64,000 nucleotides of DNA from Quillaja saponaria (GCA_029379385.1 CM055617.1:14355532-14419531), one strand, 5' to 3'; counted from the first letter of the stretch, positions 12,212 through 25,211 are shown. Made by a program: numbers and translations. Notes: generated by a model from the sequence alone, not told the origin.

Positions 12212-12600
12212 TTATTACAAGAAAATTTAGTATCTGCTTCTTTCAAAATATAGACATAGAGTAATATATGATAGCTCCCATACGCAAAATTGCAAATGCA
12301 AATATCCTAATTGCAGATAATATTATCTATGTCTCTTCATAACCAAATGCTATATGCGCCTGTCTATTTACATTTGGACGATAGAAGTAGAATTAAATGC
12401 GATAACAATTTAAAATTTTCTGTTTCTGAAGGACATATATAGAACAGATGCAGTTTCTATAAGTGTCTGCATTACACATAAAGAAAAGGCATATACTATT
12501 TGCATTTTCCATGTTAACGAATGAAGGCACATGTAATGATAATATATTTTTATTACAACATCGGTGTTTGCCTGAGGTAGACATAGATGACCAAGTTATA
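12212..12600 (+). mobile_element. Possible CACTA-type terminal region, degenerate
   Basis: 'tattacaagaaaa' near 12211 resembles a decayed CACTACAAGAAAA terminus. It is followed by recurring 'tatctgc', 'agacata', 'cagata' and 'tgtctgc' motifs like the subterminal repeats of the CACTA end at 15337. No matching right end was found. Confidence 0.35.
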
Positions 12601-12719
12601 GACACAAGCCGGATCGAGTATCAACAACTTAAAATAATTGAAATGAATAAGTTATAAATTTTATTTTGATATAAATACAAGTTAAAAATTAAAAAAATTT
12701 AACTTCGTTTTGAATTATA

Positions 12720-12922
12720 ATGTGTTCACAAAATCCTGACCATTTATTCAAATTCTATTATGTTTATTCTTACAGGTTTTATTCCCACCCCATAGTCATA
12801 TCGATACTACCAAAATTTCGAACAGGCATCTACTTCATCGTTTTGTCCCCTAAATTCTATTTTTCAAAGTTTTTGCGTTGAAACTGAAACTTGTGTTTAA
12901 AATCATATTTGTTAATCCAAAT
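12720..12922. repeat. ~170-bp tandem repeat family, left part
   Basis: A diverged unit with the order 'atccaaat', 'cttacaggttttattc', 'gtcatatcgatact', 'tttcaaagtttttgc', 'gaaactgaaacttg'. The same order recurs at 13883-14090 and many times at 16530-17445. Confidence 0.75.
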
Positions 12923-13882
12923 CAATGTTGTCACAGGCAAAAGGCGTCTCTAAGGCGAGAGGCGCCAGAAAGGCGATAGCTTGAGCTGAGTGAGGCTATA
13001 AATTTTAAAATCATACTAGATATACTAAATTAAAGACTGAACTATAAATAATCAAATTAGTAAGAAAGTGATTATATGAGCTTTTTATACAAATAAAAAA
13101 CCAATATTTGAATTAGGTATTCAACTCAACATCATAATTTTTCAAAAAAACCAAAGGAAAGAAAAAAAAATACATTTTAAAAAAAATTAATGGAATAAAG
13201 TTGCTAATTAATAAAAATATACAGTGAATGGGTATGGAATAGATAAAGAGAAAGTGACCATCAGAAGAAAAAAAAAGTAAAGAAAATTGAAAATAGAAAT
13301 TAAAAAAATGTGTAAAGCCAGATGGTACACTAGCTGCTATATTATTTACTCTCCTAAACTAACCCACTTAGATAGAGGCTTTTACAAGACAAAAATAGTT
13401 AAAAAGTCTAATTTGCCCCTTAATAAAAGAAAGTTTTTCTTCACTATATTAAATATCTTTTTGCTCTTTTACATTTTGAGTTAATATTAGAAAGAAAAAC
13501 AAAATCGGCAAGTTTGTTGCCTCAACCATCTGTGCCGCTGCTGCCGCCGCTACATATGACGGTTCCCGGCGACACTGACCTGAATTTAACCCACCATCCA
13601 AATTGGATTTCTTTGGCAACCGAAAGCCTAACCTATTGATCTGATTCATTTCCATGTCAGACACTAATTTTACAATTTAGGCTGACAGAGCTAGGGTTTT
13701 TAAATTAGTTTAGTTAGGTGTACGCCTAAAGAGCCTCATATCTTGTTCAAGGCATCTGTCGAGGCAGAAAAAGCGATCGCCTGAGACAAACCCACTTGCC
13801 TCATGGTCTATAAGGTGGAGAACCACCGCCTTGCCTCGCTTGACTGCCTAGGCGCTCGCCCAGATCGCCTTTGACAACACCG
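12923..13882. mobile_element. Non-autonomous hAT-type element (960 bp)
   Basis: Terminal inverted repeats: left CAATGTTGTCACAGGC; the right end, reverse-complemented, reads CGGTGTTGTCAAAGGC. Subterminal GC-rich 'aggcg' palindromes lie at both ends (12950-12990 and 13790-13872). The 8 bases ATCCAAAT flank both sides (12915-12922 and 13883-13890), the size expected for hAT. That motif is also part of the tandem unit it sits in, so the junction is consistent with insertion into one unit. No transposase seen. The open frame with an alanine run on the minus strand near 13449-13664 has no recognisable domain. Confidence 0.75.
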
Positions 13883-14100
13883 ATCCAAATTTTATTCCGT
13901 TTATTCTTATAAGTTTTATTCGTCCTTAGTACTCCCAGAATCATAAATGGAAGTCTACGTGCAAACCTCACTTTTCAAAACTTTTTCTTTTAAATGAAAA
14001 CTTGTGCATAAAATCCTAACAATTGATCCAAGTTCTATTCTATTTGTTTCTATAGGTCTTATTCATCCCATGATTGTCCAAATCATAGGCAAACCAAACT
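13883..14100. repeat. ~170-bp tandem repeat family, continued
   Basis: About one and a quarter units continue directly after the hAT-type element ('gatccaaattttattcc', 'cttattcatccc', 'aaaacttgtgcataaaatcctaac'). The array is then broken by unrelated DNA until about 16530. Confidence 0.75.
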
Positions 14101-15336
14101 TTATTGGTAAAATGGATTCAGCAACATACACCTTCGAATACTTAATGAAGGGGATTTTGACAATACCAAAAAAATAAGTCTCACTCCATGTGGGGTTGCT
14201 TATGTTTTCTTAGGGTAAGAATTTTTTGTTAGGACTATACAATTTCTGGCTCTAAGGAGTAAATTTTTTTAGTAGAATCACGCATAAATTATGTTACTTG
14301 CTAATACTTTTCAGTTCAAATTATTTACTATAATAATATGTTTTAAATTTCAGCTGCTATACTTAGACAACATGATTTTTGATAGGGTGCTTTTGATCGG
14401 AAGTTGAAAGTGATACGTATGACAATTTTTTAGACATGAAAAAAATATTAAAAAAGCAATCGATATTGTAAACTTCGTTAGTGGGGTACACAGCCGGTTG
14501 GTGAATCGCCACCACATTATGCGATACAAAAATTATGCAAGCCATCGACATTATATGTTTTTGTCACTTAATTCATCATTGTCTTATCTTTAGATTTGGC
14601 CAAGAATCCTCCAAAGAACAAACCACCCACAGATTTGTCATCTTAGCTCAGGTACTAATAAGTTGTATATTAAAGTTAATTCAATTAAATGCCATGTTTA
14701 TATTTGCAATCATCATAACATAATATATTTTGTGTGGAATATTTGGAGTAAATTATGTGTCATCGAGGACATACTTAGTAATATGGATAACTAGCTTATG
14801 GACGCAATTAACACTTTACCCAATGAAATGAGGCAATCATTTGAACCTGTGGTTGGTAACTTTAGCAACATGGTCATTAAGAAGTCAATGCTTCGGTAAC
14901 AACAACCAAATATTTATCTTTGACAGACAGATTCAAAGAAGTAATCTGTTGTATTTATATTTTCTGAAACTTCGACAAATAACATAGACAACAGACGGTT
15001 GATGATAGGCAGATAAATTTCACACTCATTAAGAATGTTTTTGAGTTTATGCCACATTCCGCTAATAATGTTCGATTCCTAGCTTCAATTCAGCCTAAAA
15101 CTGATTGATGAAATAAATTCATATTTGTAGGGTGAAGAACTAAAGCAAAACAACCATGTCTCACCTTCACCTATGCGTTTAAGTAGGATTTCTATCTTGG
15201 AACATAGCGCAAGCAATGACAATCAGGTTCTCAAAATAATCTTTTATTTTTTGGCATTATGGTTAATTTCTTGTAATCCTTTACATTATCATTAACTTCA
15301 ACTTTGTTTTCTTAATATTTCAGGCCTCAGATCTAA
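14100..15336. other. Insertion in the repeat array, content not identified
   Basis: AT-rich DNA separating the two parts of the tandem array. Short open stretches (for example 14799-14899) have no recognisable domain. Together with the CACTA-type end at 15337 it may be the remains of a larger DNA transposon, but I see no transposase motif. Confidence 0.4.
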
Positions 15337-15625
15337 CACTACATGAAAAGGCATTCTTTGCATCTGCCCAATGCAGACGTAGAATGTTTCATTTCAGACA
15401 TAGAAACAATATGCATAAGCAGACACAAAAAAGTCTAAACTTAGATACTATTTTTTGTGTTTGTGTTTCTCCGTCTGTCTTATATCTAAACGCCATTATT
15501 GGATACCACGTATTAAAGTCTAGTTTCCAGACACTGACATGCAGGCACTGATACAATTGCGTTTGCATCACAGACGCAGACACAATTGTGTCCGTCTGCA
15601 TCATAAACGTAGAAAAATAAATGCA
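15337..15625 (+). mobile_element. CACTA-type terminal region
   Basis: Starts CACTACATGAAAAGG at 15337, then many short direct and inverted motifs: 'gcagacgtag', 'agacatag', 'cagacgcagaca', 'ccgtctgcat', 'aaacgtag'. Dense inverted subterminal repeats are typical of En/Spm elements. No opposite end was located. Confidence 0.6.
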
Positions 15626-16529
15626 GATTGTATTATTAATTTTTTATATTTTATTTGCGTCTAGATTAAGCAAATGTAGATATTTAAAATAATTTAATTA
15701 TATTATATAATTTTTATATTTATTTAAATTTTGATTTTTATACTTGTATATATCTGCTTCAAAATTTTTTTTTTATATGAATGAAAATATATATTATACA
15801 AATAACATCGTAAAAATATTATTTACAATAAATAATAAATAAATAATATACATAGATGTAAAATCTATTCTAATACAACAAAACTTGAAATGCATCTAAA
15901 AAGATTCCAATCAAAACACTAAACTTATCTAATAGATTTTTAATATTCATATTCAACAAAATAAGGCAATAGCCAACAACCTGCAATCCAACATGAAGGC
16001 AATAACCAACAATCCAACAAGAATGCAACATCCAGCATTCTAACTAAACAAGACAACAAGCCAACAATCCAAATTTAAACAAATTTTAAACTGCATAGCA
16101 AAATAAATAAGAAGTTTAAACTAATTAAATATTTATGGACTAAGCCTTATCTAATTAAAAAAATTTGGATAAGGTGAAAAGGTAAATCGACATAAAAAAA
16201 ATTAGTAAAACAAATATAAAATATTTATAGACCAAGCCTTACCGAGCTACACATGAGCTTTTCAATCTCGAGCCTAAAAGCTTGATCCTATAATCGAGCT
16301 CCAAAATCCTATTCAAGCTTGGCTCATAAAGTCAGACAAACTGAGCTAATCCTGAGCTTTATCAAGCCGAGCTCGAACTATCCAAGCTTGAGCACGGCTT
16401 GTGAGCCAGCCGTACACTAATGTAGGAGGTGGAGCCTGAAAAAATTAAAATAAATATGTTATAAGTTGTACTTAAATTAATATGCAACTCTCATTAATTA
16501 ACTTGGACAAATTAAGCAATTTTTTCAAA
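15626..16529. other. AT-rich DNA, no gene seen
   Basis: Contains a stretch rich in 'gagct'/'agctt' motifs at about 16240-16410. Nothing codes convincingly. Confidence 0.5.
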
Positions 16530-17445
16530 GCTTTTGCCTTGAAACTCAACATTTGACCTACTATCCTAACTGTCGAACCAAATAGATTTCTATTTCTTTT
16601 TGCAAAATTTATTCATCCCACGATCGTTCCAGTACTCTCATAATTTGAAACATACTATAATTTGACCGTTTTGTCCTCGAATCCATGTTTTCAAAGTTTT
16701 TTTCCTTGAAACTCAAAGTTTGGTCTACTATCCTAACTGTTGATCCAAATAGATTTTATTTTCTTCCTACAGGTCTTATTCGTCCCCATGGTCATGCCGG
16801 TACTCCCGAAACCTGAAACAAACTAGTATTTGCCTTGAAACTCAAAGTTTAGCCTTGAAACTCAAAACTCCCCAAATACAAGTTTCCAAAGTTTTTGCCT
16901 TGAAACTCAAAGTTTGGCCTAATATCCTAACCGTTGATCCAAATGGATTTCTGTTTCTTCCTACATGTCTTATTCATCCTAACGATCTTACCGGTACTCC
17001 CAGAAATCCTAAACCAAGTAGTATTTGATCATTTTGCTCCCAAACCCAAACTTCACAAGTTTTTGCTGAGAAACTAAAAATTTGTCATAAAATCTTAACC
17101 GTCAAGCCAAATAGATTTTCATTTCTTCCTACAGGTCTTATTCATCTCCACAATCATGCCGGTACTCTTACAATCATAATCAAACTAGTATTTGACTATT
17201 TTGGCCCCCTAATCCCTAAACACAAATTTTCAAAGATTTTTCCTTGAAAATCAAAGTTTGGCCTACTATCCTAACCGTTGATCTAATTAGGTTTTATGTT
17301 TCTTCTTGCAGGTATTATTTGTCACACAGTTATGCCAATACTCCTTGAATCTGAAACAGACTAGCATTTGACTATTTTGCCCCCCAAACTCAAGTTTTCA
17401 AAGTTTTTGTCTTCAAACTCAAAGCTTGGCTTAATGTCCTAACTG
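16530..17445. repeat. ~170-bp tandem repeat array, about 5-6 units
   Basis: The anchor 'ccttgaaactcaaagttt' (with variants) recurs at about 16540, 16708, 16897, 17066, 17243 and 17410, so the period is 167-189 bases. Each unit also carries 'atcctaaccgttgatccaaat', 'cttcctacaggtcttattc', and 'gtcatgccggtactcc'. Units are diverged and no open frame persists across them. A partial duplicate anchor near 16833-16865 marks an internal slip. Confidence 0.9.
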
Positions 17446-17749
17446 ATATGGCTAAAGTGGAGCTTCCTTATTTATACTGTAGTCATTGTGGTCTGGTTGT
17501 ATGTAACTAGGATTATATGTTTGTATTATTGGACATGTTCCACATTGCAGGGAACCTCTGCCAAAATTTTTAGTAAAATGTTTTGTATTTCCATAAATAA
17601 ACATTTGTACTTGTGTTTTCTAAAATTTACTTTTATTCTTTTGTTTAGTCAAGAGTCATATTTTTTTATGTATTTTAAAGTCAAGGTTATGGAGGTTTGG
17701 TTATCCATTCCTCTAGCCAATCATGCCTCAGTGTGAGGTGTCACATTAT
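17446..17749 (+). mobile_element. Truncated LTR, 3' part only (gypsy LTR family)
   Basis: Shares with the 3' ends of the LTRs at 27668 and 35300: a 'ggacatgttccacatt' block, 'gaacctctgcc', 'gtaaaatgttttgt', 'ccaatcatgcctcagtg', and the terminus GGTGTCACA. The 5' part of the LTR is absent. Confidence 0.7.
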
Positions 17750-17804
17750 AGTTGTGAAAAGAATCTTTAGATATCTAATTAAGACTTAATCGCTTTGAAT
17801 ATTG

Positions 17805-18240
17805 TATCCAAAAGGTGCTGACTTTGCAAGATGCAAACTGGACAAAAAGAGTATAAGTGCAACATGTCAATTTTTAGTGCATTCACTTGTATCGTGGTGT
17901 AGAAAGAATAAGCACTCAGCTTCAATATCCACACCTAAAGCATAATATGTAGTGGTTGGAATATGTTGTGCTCAACTATTGTGGATAAAACAACATTGTG
18001 GACTTCAATGTACATTGTGATCATAGTCTAATTTTCTATGACGACATAAGTTCTAACACTTAAGAACCAGGCATAATGAAGTAAGAGATTACTTCACAAA
18101 GAATCATGTCCAAAAAGGGGATATTATCTTGAATTTTGTTAACTCAAAAAATCATCTTGCTGATATCTTTACCAAACCTCTCAATGGGAACAATTTGCAA
18201 AAACAAAGAAGAATTTGGTACATCTACTTCAATTTGTTAT
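17805..18240 (+). pseudogene. Ty1/copia RNase H relic
   Basis: With frame breaks this reads as the last part of a copia polyprotein: ADFARCKLDKKSISATCQFL, then YVVVGICCAQLLWIKQH, RDYFTKNHVQKGDIILNFV and HLADIFTKPLNGN. This is the usual order at the RNase H C-terminus (SWC...CAQLLWIKQ...HVQKGDI...LADIFTKPL). Several stops interrupt it. No LTR could be tied to it. Confidence 0.8.
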
Positions 18241-19438
18241 GTTTATTTTATGAACTTGATATTCTTGCATATTATATGTGAATTATTTATTATGTGCTTT
18301 CATTGAAATTTTTCTAAAATTATGTCTTTCAGTAGACTAAAATCATATACTTGACGAGAACAATTGATGTAAATTCATTGAACTTGTGTAGCTGACATGT
18401 ATTTAGACAAAGATTAGTTTTAGGTGAAATTCAAATTATTTGTCTTACATTTAAAGCATATCACATCATTCTCTCAAAAGTCTCGAGAAGTTCAATCCTC
18501 TTTGCTCTCGCATGGGTATGACTCTGTTATTATCAGAATTGCTTTCTGACTATAGGAACCATAACTTATTAAATATACATAGCATAACTTATTAAACATG
18601 CAAGTTAAAACAACTAAAATAGTTTTATCATTTAAGTCTTAAAAAATAAAATACATAGCGTAGAGTACTGAATCTTAGCCTAAATTCTCCATGTACTCTA
18701 CTTTATTGTCATCGCCATCCTAATAAAAATATACAACATACATGAAAAATATATACATGTATATGTAATATTTAAATTGTGACAAATATAATTTGGAAAA
18801 TCTTAAATCTTTATGTCCACGTGAATAGGCTAAAAGGGGCATGGTTATGGGTGAGTATTGGGTTAGTCGGTTTGATTTTGTAGGTTTTTATAATTTGTCA
18901 ACCTCACGTAACTATCGGTTGTGGAAGTTTCCTACATGTGTAACTTAGAAAATTCCAACGGATACATGAATTTGTACATTTTAGTTTATTGGCTTTTGGG
19001 TTTGACGGGTTTATTTCAGTTCAGTTTGTCAGATGATTCGATTCTTGTATACTCCCTAGGCATGCTAGTAGAGAAGCCATACATCTTTTTCATTCCTTTG
19101 ACACATTCTTGAAGCATCTTGTCTACATAGGAGTGAATTTGTTATGTGTTGTCCGTTGATAGCCAAGATGCGATGCATGAGAATAAATCTTTTGTTAACT
19201 ATTTGAAACTCAACTTCTCACATATAATTTAGTGCAGAGCATGGGTCGATGATGTGACTAAACCGGTAAACCCTTCCAGCAACTTCCAATCACTCATGAT
19301 CAGTATCAATAAATGATTGAGATAATAGGTCATTCCCATATTTTCTTGTCATCCTCTCAGTGTACTCCTCTTACACATAACCACAAAAAAAAAAAAAAAA
19401 AACATTAAATCTTTATGTACAAAAAAAATGCAACTTAG
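18241..19438. other. AT-rich DNA, no gene seen
   Basis: Follows the copia relic and may include its decayed 3' region. A poly-A run lies at about 19383-19400. No further feature can be supported. Confidence 0.5.
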
Positions 19439-19439
19439 T

Positions 19440-19930
19440 TGTTGAGAATGGTGAGGCAGATACAAATATTTAATTTTCTAGGATTAATAATTATTTTAAA
19501 TACAAATATAAAATTTATAAGATAGAAAGATATTACCACAAAATCATGTACTAGACATTGTTCTTAAAGGTTGATTTCTTTTCTCTCAAAGTATATCCAA
19601 TGCAAGAAGTCTCAACGAGCCAACCCTCCATGAGTAGATTATGGATCGTTCTCTAACATTTGCACACAAGATTGAGAACCTTAGTGAGTAGCCACATTTA
19701 TTTCTTAGCAAGGATTGGAAGAGAATATGGAATGCTGGAATGGTTGTAGAATGGATATGAAATTGTTATAGAATGATTATTATGTTACATACTCTCCTTA
19801 TATAGAAAAATCACAATGGTTATAAACGACTATATTCCAACGAACATATTACAACGGTTATATCTTAATGATAATATTGGAAATTAAATTTGAAACATCC
19901 AAATTAATTTTACACCAATTCCTCACATGT
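19440..19930 (-). mobile_element. Probable copia LTR (minus strand), copy 1
   Basis: Clearly similar along its whole length to 45655-46115: 'gatacaaatatt', 'aaaatcatgtactag', 'cattgt.ctta', 'gttacatactctccttatata', 'attacaacggttatat'. The minus strand carries a TATA-like 'ctatataaggaga' (complement near 19797-19809). It lies downstream, in minus orientation, of the copia RNase H relic at 20340-20700, where a 3' LTR would be expected. Exact ends are not resolved. Confidence 0.55.
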
Positions 19931-20339
19931 TTCAAACTTTTATTAGAATAAGAAATTACGAGAGAAAAATGCGTAAGTATAGTACTCGCAGGTTTGAACT
20001 ACACTTTGGGCTAACAAGTTAGAATCCAAGAGAATGAGGTAGAGTTATACTCTTTCAACCTATTCCCATTAAGTAGATAAACTAAAGTTATTAACTGCAT
20101 ACTAATCTCTTATTGTAACTACTCTAAGATGTTTGATGCATTAAAGGCCATTCGCCTAAACCTTGATATCATGAGTGCTCTAGAGTTCATACCCAAAACT
20201 CATAGGATACAATCATTTATCCTACACTCACTTAAGACTATGGATTCCATTAAAAGCTATAGGCCATCCTACATAATTACTACAATTACATTATCTAACA
20301 CAATAGGGAGGGACTCCTTACTTTAATCATCTTTAGATG

Positions 20340-20700
20340 ATAAGTGGATAAAGTATAAGAAATTGATAATACCACTATGTGAGAACATATGACTTCGTTT
20401 GACCATATTGAACCTCTTTAAGACATCCTTAGCATTGAGGTTGGGTTTCAATCACATGTCACATAAAATATGCATCAATCTCATCCCCCTTGATGTTCCG
20501 CTCACTAGCCTTAGATTAGTGGCTTGATCAAAGAATCAACTAGGTTTTTCTTTTGATCATATCCAATCCATGGATACACAAATTCATTCATTAGTTGCCT
20601 CAAAATTTTTGTGTTTCAATACGATGTGTTGACCTTTTCCATTGTAAATTTTTTTTCTTGCTTGAGCTATAGCAGCCTGACAATCACAAAGCAAAAATAA
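20340..20700 (-). pseudogene. Ty1/copia RNase H C-terminal relic, minus strand
   Basis: On the minus strand: LCDCQAAIA, then KKIYNGKGQHIVLKHKI, LRQLMNEF, DQKKNLVDSLIKPL and SRGMRLMHIL. This matches the family order (D-Q-A-I-A, K-Y-N-K-RHI, R-H, K-N-x-A-D-x-L-T-K-L, S-R-G-M-L). A purine-rich 'caagggggatgaga' follows at about 20479-20492. Stops and frame changes make it non-functional. Confidence 0.7.
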
Positions 20701-20764
20701 TCGAAATAGTTATTTACGATAATGATATGTCTACCAATCCTTTTTTAAGGCAATACATATTATT

Positions 20765-20990
20765 TTGCACAAATATATCTCAGTGTATATCGACAATGCA
20801 TAATCATTCTAAATTTATTGATAATAATTATCTTATCTCGACACCAATATACCCTATTGTATATTAGGAATGCATATTCATTCATAATTTCAGCACCATT
20901 ATACTTCATTGTATATAAGAATGCCTAAATCATTCAACTTCGGCAACCCTATACCTCATTGTATAATAGAAATGTCTCTAATTCTCCGTC
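20765..20990. repeat. Minisatellite, ~50-bp period, about 4 units
   Basis: Units share 'cac.aatata.ct.attgtatat.a.gaatgc' and begin at about 20768, 20842, 20893 and 20944. It lies upstream, in minus orientation, of the copia RNase H relic. Confidence 0.7.
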
Positions 20991-22096
20991 TCAAACTTAT
21001 TGTAACCATTAACATGTCATTCATATAACATTTTGGAAAGCGAAAACACATTTTATTTATTTATTATTGTTCTACTAAAGTAGTTTATATAATCTCACTA
21101 GCAAAAATTATTTATGCATTACTCTTAATTTTAGAGATTACTAAATTTCTATATAAAGCGATAATAATTTCATCAAATTGAGGTAACATCCATCAAGAAA
21201 AATAGCATGCACATATGTTTTTATTTTCACTCTAGATTTTTTTCTTTTGGAATTCATAATTTCAACAATGTTTCTCTCACATAGCAAACACAATACTCAT
21301 TTTATTTTCCATCTACTTTCATCAACAAAAGATTAACTACAAGTAATTAGATGATCATTCATATCATTATTTTTCTTTTCAGAATCTATGATTTCACACT
21401 TTGTTGTTTATCACACAACAATCACAAATATTTACTATTCATCATATTTTAATATAATTTTCACAATCTCTCTTCGCAAAGAGTTTCTTAAACACAAAAA
21501 ATTAATCTTGTGCATACTAATAACAATAATCTTTTTTTTTTTCTTTTTTCACAATCTCAAAACTTTCAATTAGAAAGATGAACTCCAAGACATAAAATTC
21601 ACAGCATCACACTAGAAGGAAATAACATTTTTCAATAAACATGAATATTATTCATGAATATGGTTAATCAATATCATGGTCATCATGATAAACAAAACAT
21701 TTATCAATCATTAAAACAGTTTCTCTTCTTGGCATATGCATACATATACTCATAAAATGATGCATATTCAATTGGTATACAATAATGAACATAGAATCAT
21801 TTTTCAAAAAAGTTGTTCATACAATTTGGCACGTATAAACTGTAAACAATAAACCTAATAAGAAAAGAGAAACTTATCTAGTATGAAAAGTTGTCATCTT
21901 CCTGCTAGCAACTCTTTGTTTGAGTTTGTTTTGTAAAATTTATAATTTCTTGTACTAGCATGTTAGTCTCATAAACAACATTCTCTTTGCAAAAATTTCT
22001 CCAATATTGATCTTCTTTCAACATTTCATATAATTTGGATATTAATATTTAAATTGTCAATCATTTAACAATTTTTCTTTGCAACCTCAAAATTCT
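20991..22096. other. AT-rich DNA, no gene seen
   Basis: Scattered short 'ttcatcatt' and 'tttctttt' motifs only. Possibly decayed internal sequence of the neighbouring retroelements, but there is no protein-level evidence. Confidence 0.45.
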
Positions 22097-23339
22097 TGTC
22101 ATACCTTTCACGGAGGCATGACTAGCTAGAGCATTGGATAACCAAACCTCCGTAATCCTGACTTTACCACAATTAAACACCTATGACTCTCTAACAATTA
22201 TATTTAAAATCAAGAAAAACTTTATTGAATTAAATTTTTTAAAAAATAGACTTGTTATTGAACATATAATATTTACTAAAAATTTCAACAAAGGTTTACC
22301 GTAATATAGAACATGCCCAAATTTACAACCACATAATCCCGTTTACATACAACTAGACAAGGAGCTCCACTCTAGCAGTATCATAAAGAATAACAAACAA
22401 TTAGACTATTACACAATATAAAATCAGACCCCCAATAGCTTTAATGTGACTGCAAACTTTCATGATTGACTTAAAGTGTGAGATTCCGGATATACCTTAC
22501 CACACACTATTAGCAAGTCTAGTATCGGTGATTGACATCATTTGAGATTCTATTACTAAAAAAATAACAACAAAAGAGAGGGGTGAGTCCCATAGACTTA
22601 GTAAGTGGAAAAATATACCCAATGGTACTAGCATCACTCAACACAAGTATTTAATACATAAAATAATAATAAATATATAAATCAAATAATTTCAAAATAA
22701 CATAAATTCTATAGTAAATTAATTTCATACTTACATAATTATAAAAACATAAAATAAATCAAGCATTGTCCATGAAATACGTTGCACAATAAATAAGTCA
22801 AACATTCAAATCAAACAGAGCACACAAAGGGCCAATGCAGTAACTTAGCCCTGCACAACAAATTTCCTCCCATTGTGCATTTTTTCGCCCACACACCAAA
22901 AATATTTCTTGTACATAATCCATCTCACAGGGCTGAGCGCTCAATCTTTTTAAAACACTTATCAGAATCAGAATTTCAGAATATACTAGGTATACCCAGA
23001 TTCTATTTCGAAAGTAAAAATTATTTCAAAAGAAAAACACTTGAATTGGCCTTATCAACCACAAACAATTTAGAAGTCAAACAAAATTCAAATAACTCAT
23101 TTAAAACACAACACATTCTTATTTACATTTATATAATCACATTTATTCAAATACACATAAATAATTAAAAACATATAGTAATCTTGCAACCAAAGAGCAC
23201 GTAACCCATTCACCGTTTACCAATTCTACTCATCATTCCCTCTTGCTTTCACTTGCATCATTGGCTCAACCATAAGTTCCAGAGCTGCAATTACATTTTT
23301 CTCGTATAACTTAGTTTGTCCACTTTATAAGTTATAACA
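22097..23339 (-). mobile_element. Solo LTR (1.24 kb), minus strand (gypsy LTR family)
   Basis: Begins TGTCATACCTTTCA and ends AGTTATAACA, so on the minus strand it runs TGTTATAACT...GGTATGACA, like the 3' LTR at 32703-35300. Internal blocks are shared with the other LTR copies: 'gacaaggagctcca', 'tagtgtgactgcaaac', 'gggtactagcatcact', 'ccctgcacaacaa', 'ggctgagcgctc', 'ggccttatcaaccacaaa'. There is no coding region on either side. The flanking 5-mers do not match, so target duplication is unconfirmed. Confidence 0.7.
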
Positions 23340-24677
23340 TTTTAATTATAAAAATTTAAAGTTATTAAGTTTCAAGTATTTATTTAAAGTTAACTCTTAT
23401 TTAAGTTTTTTCACAACTCTCTTGACGATAAGTTTGATTCTAATTTACATACTTAGCAAAATTCAACAAAACCAAGTTCAAATATTATCTTTAGGGAGTT
23501 AGATATCTTTCTTATTCAAAAAATTGTACTAAAATTAGTCTTAAACTCACTTAAACCCTTACATAAACATAAACAGGGAGTTGTAAAAATTCTAGTTGCC
23601 AACCTCTAATTTTGATACTCATAAAATTCTCATACTTGGGAATTAAATTATGAAACTTTCTAGTATATCTTATCAAGGTGTTAGGAGCAATTCATCTTCA
23701 TCACTTCACTTCCAGTTCACCCTTTAAGATCATATAAAACCAGTCACACCCAAACAGGTTTAATTAGAACCCAAAAATCACAAACATGATTTCTGACATC
23801 TCCAAAATACACATAACTTGAAATTACAACCTAAACCACTCCAAAATTGTCCCTTAATATGTTAGAAACAATTCTTATTCAAAATTCCTATGCTAATTCT
23901 AGTCAGAACCCCCGATGAAGTCTTCTAGACTGACTGAAGCTTGCCTAAAATCCTACAAGGACCTAGCTATAGTCCAATAACTCTATTGATAAATATACTT
24001 AAAATCAGGTTAAGAAATTTTTTACATATCATCTAAAGACCCTAAGATATATTTTCTCTTTATAACTCTTAATTTAATTTAGTTCCAAAAAATTTGAAAT
24101 ACTAAATTTCTCTAACTCATCAAATTTGCCATGTATCCCTTCAAAACCATTTAACCCTCATTATAACTAGTTTCTTGTAAACATGTTACCAAATATTTTC
24201 AGTGCATAAATTACTTCCATTGATGTAGGTGCATATATATCTCATTATAGATCTACACCCCCAACATTGTTCACATTATTCACAAGAGCATTAAAGGAGC
24301 AGATAGGAGTTGGGTGGGAGTTAATGTCTACTTATGGTTTGGTTAAATTTTCTCCTATTCAATCTATCAAATTTAGCCCCAAATTTGCTCCTATCCATTC
24401 CCTAAAATTTAGCCCCAAATTGAGATCAAAGCAAATCTTTTTACTCCAGCAAACTAGATCCTAAATAAACCAATTGAGTTCACTCGAGCCTCAAATTTTT
24501 GCACCAATTCTTCTACTTTCAACAAAAATAATTTTCAGCTCCGACGAAGAAGAATTTTTGGTAGGTTTACCTGTTCATGTGAATCATCAATGCCATACAG
24601 AGAGTTTCAGAAACCCTTGAAAGTAAAGATTTTGAAATTCTTGCTCTTTTCTTTTGAAAATAAAAGTTAGAATTTCA
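23340..24677. other. AT-rich DNA with a small tandem duplication
   Basis: No gene seen. 'aaatttagccccaaatttgctcctatc' followed by a second 'aaatttagccccaaatt' near 24368-24420 is a local duplication (~44-bp period). If the gypsy element at 27672-35300 once had a full 5' LTR, its left end should be near or within this region, but I cannot find it. Confidence 0.5.
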
Positions 24678-25211
24678 GTTTAGTCCAGGAATTTTTTTAT
24701 CTAAGAAAATGATATTACAAAAATTAGTTACACCAAAATTTTAGTTTTTGCAAGCTTCATACAATAAGTTTACAGAAGACGAAGACCTCCTATCTTCTCC
24801 TATCTCTTTCTCTATTTCACTCTCTATATGTCATGTTCCATTGTTGCCTAGTAGGGTAGGTGGTTCTATTGGTATCCTATCAAAAAATATGGTAAAGATG
24901 TAAACATTTACCTTCCTGATTAACTTCTACCTAAACTTTATTTTTTGCAATATTTGACATCTTTACATACTTCTCTTTCTCTTTCCCAGTGGTTTGAGAA
25001 AGTATATATATATATATTATTATTATTATTTATTTTTATTTTTTGTGAAATAAATTGTCTCTTTCTCTTCTGGTTTCTTTTAAGTGTGTCAGAATAGAAA
25101 TGGAAGGTCGTAAGAGAAATCTGTGGAAAGAATAGAGAAATTGAAGAATGAATGATCTCCTACATCTTAAACCATATCACTCTAAGTTTATGGAAGTTGA
25201 TCCAACTGGGT
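24678..25211. repeat. Inverted-repeat arm X (left)
   Basis: This arm is the diverged reverse complement of 25887-26403. Shared blocks include 'gtagggtaggtggttct', 'aactttattttttgcaata', 'cttctctttctctttccca', 'tcttctggtttctttta', 'aggtcgtaagagaaatct' and the inner edge 'gttgatccaactggg'. A (TA)n/(TTA)n run at 25005-25045 replaces the poly-A run of the other arm. Confidence 0.85.

Noticed and set aside
13449..13664. Minus-strand open frame with an alanine run in the hAT-type element
   Set aside because: GC-trinucleotide repeat gives the alanines; no start context, splice signals or recognisable domain.
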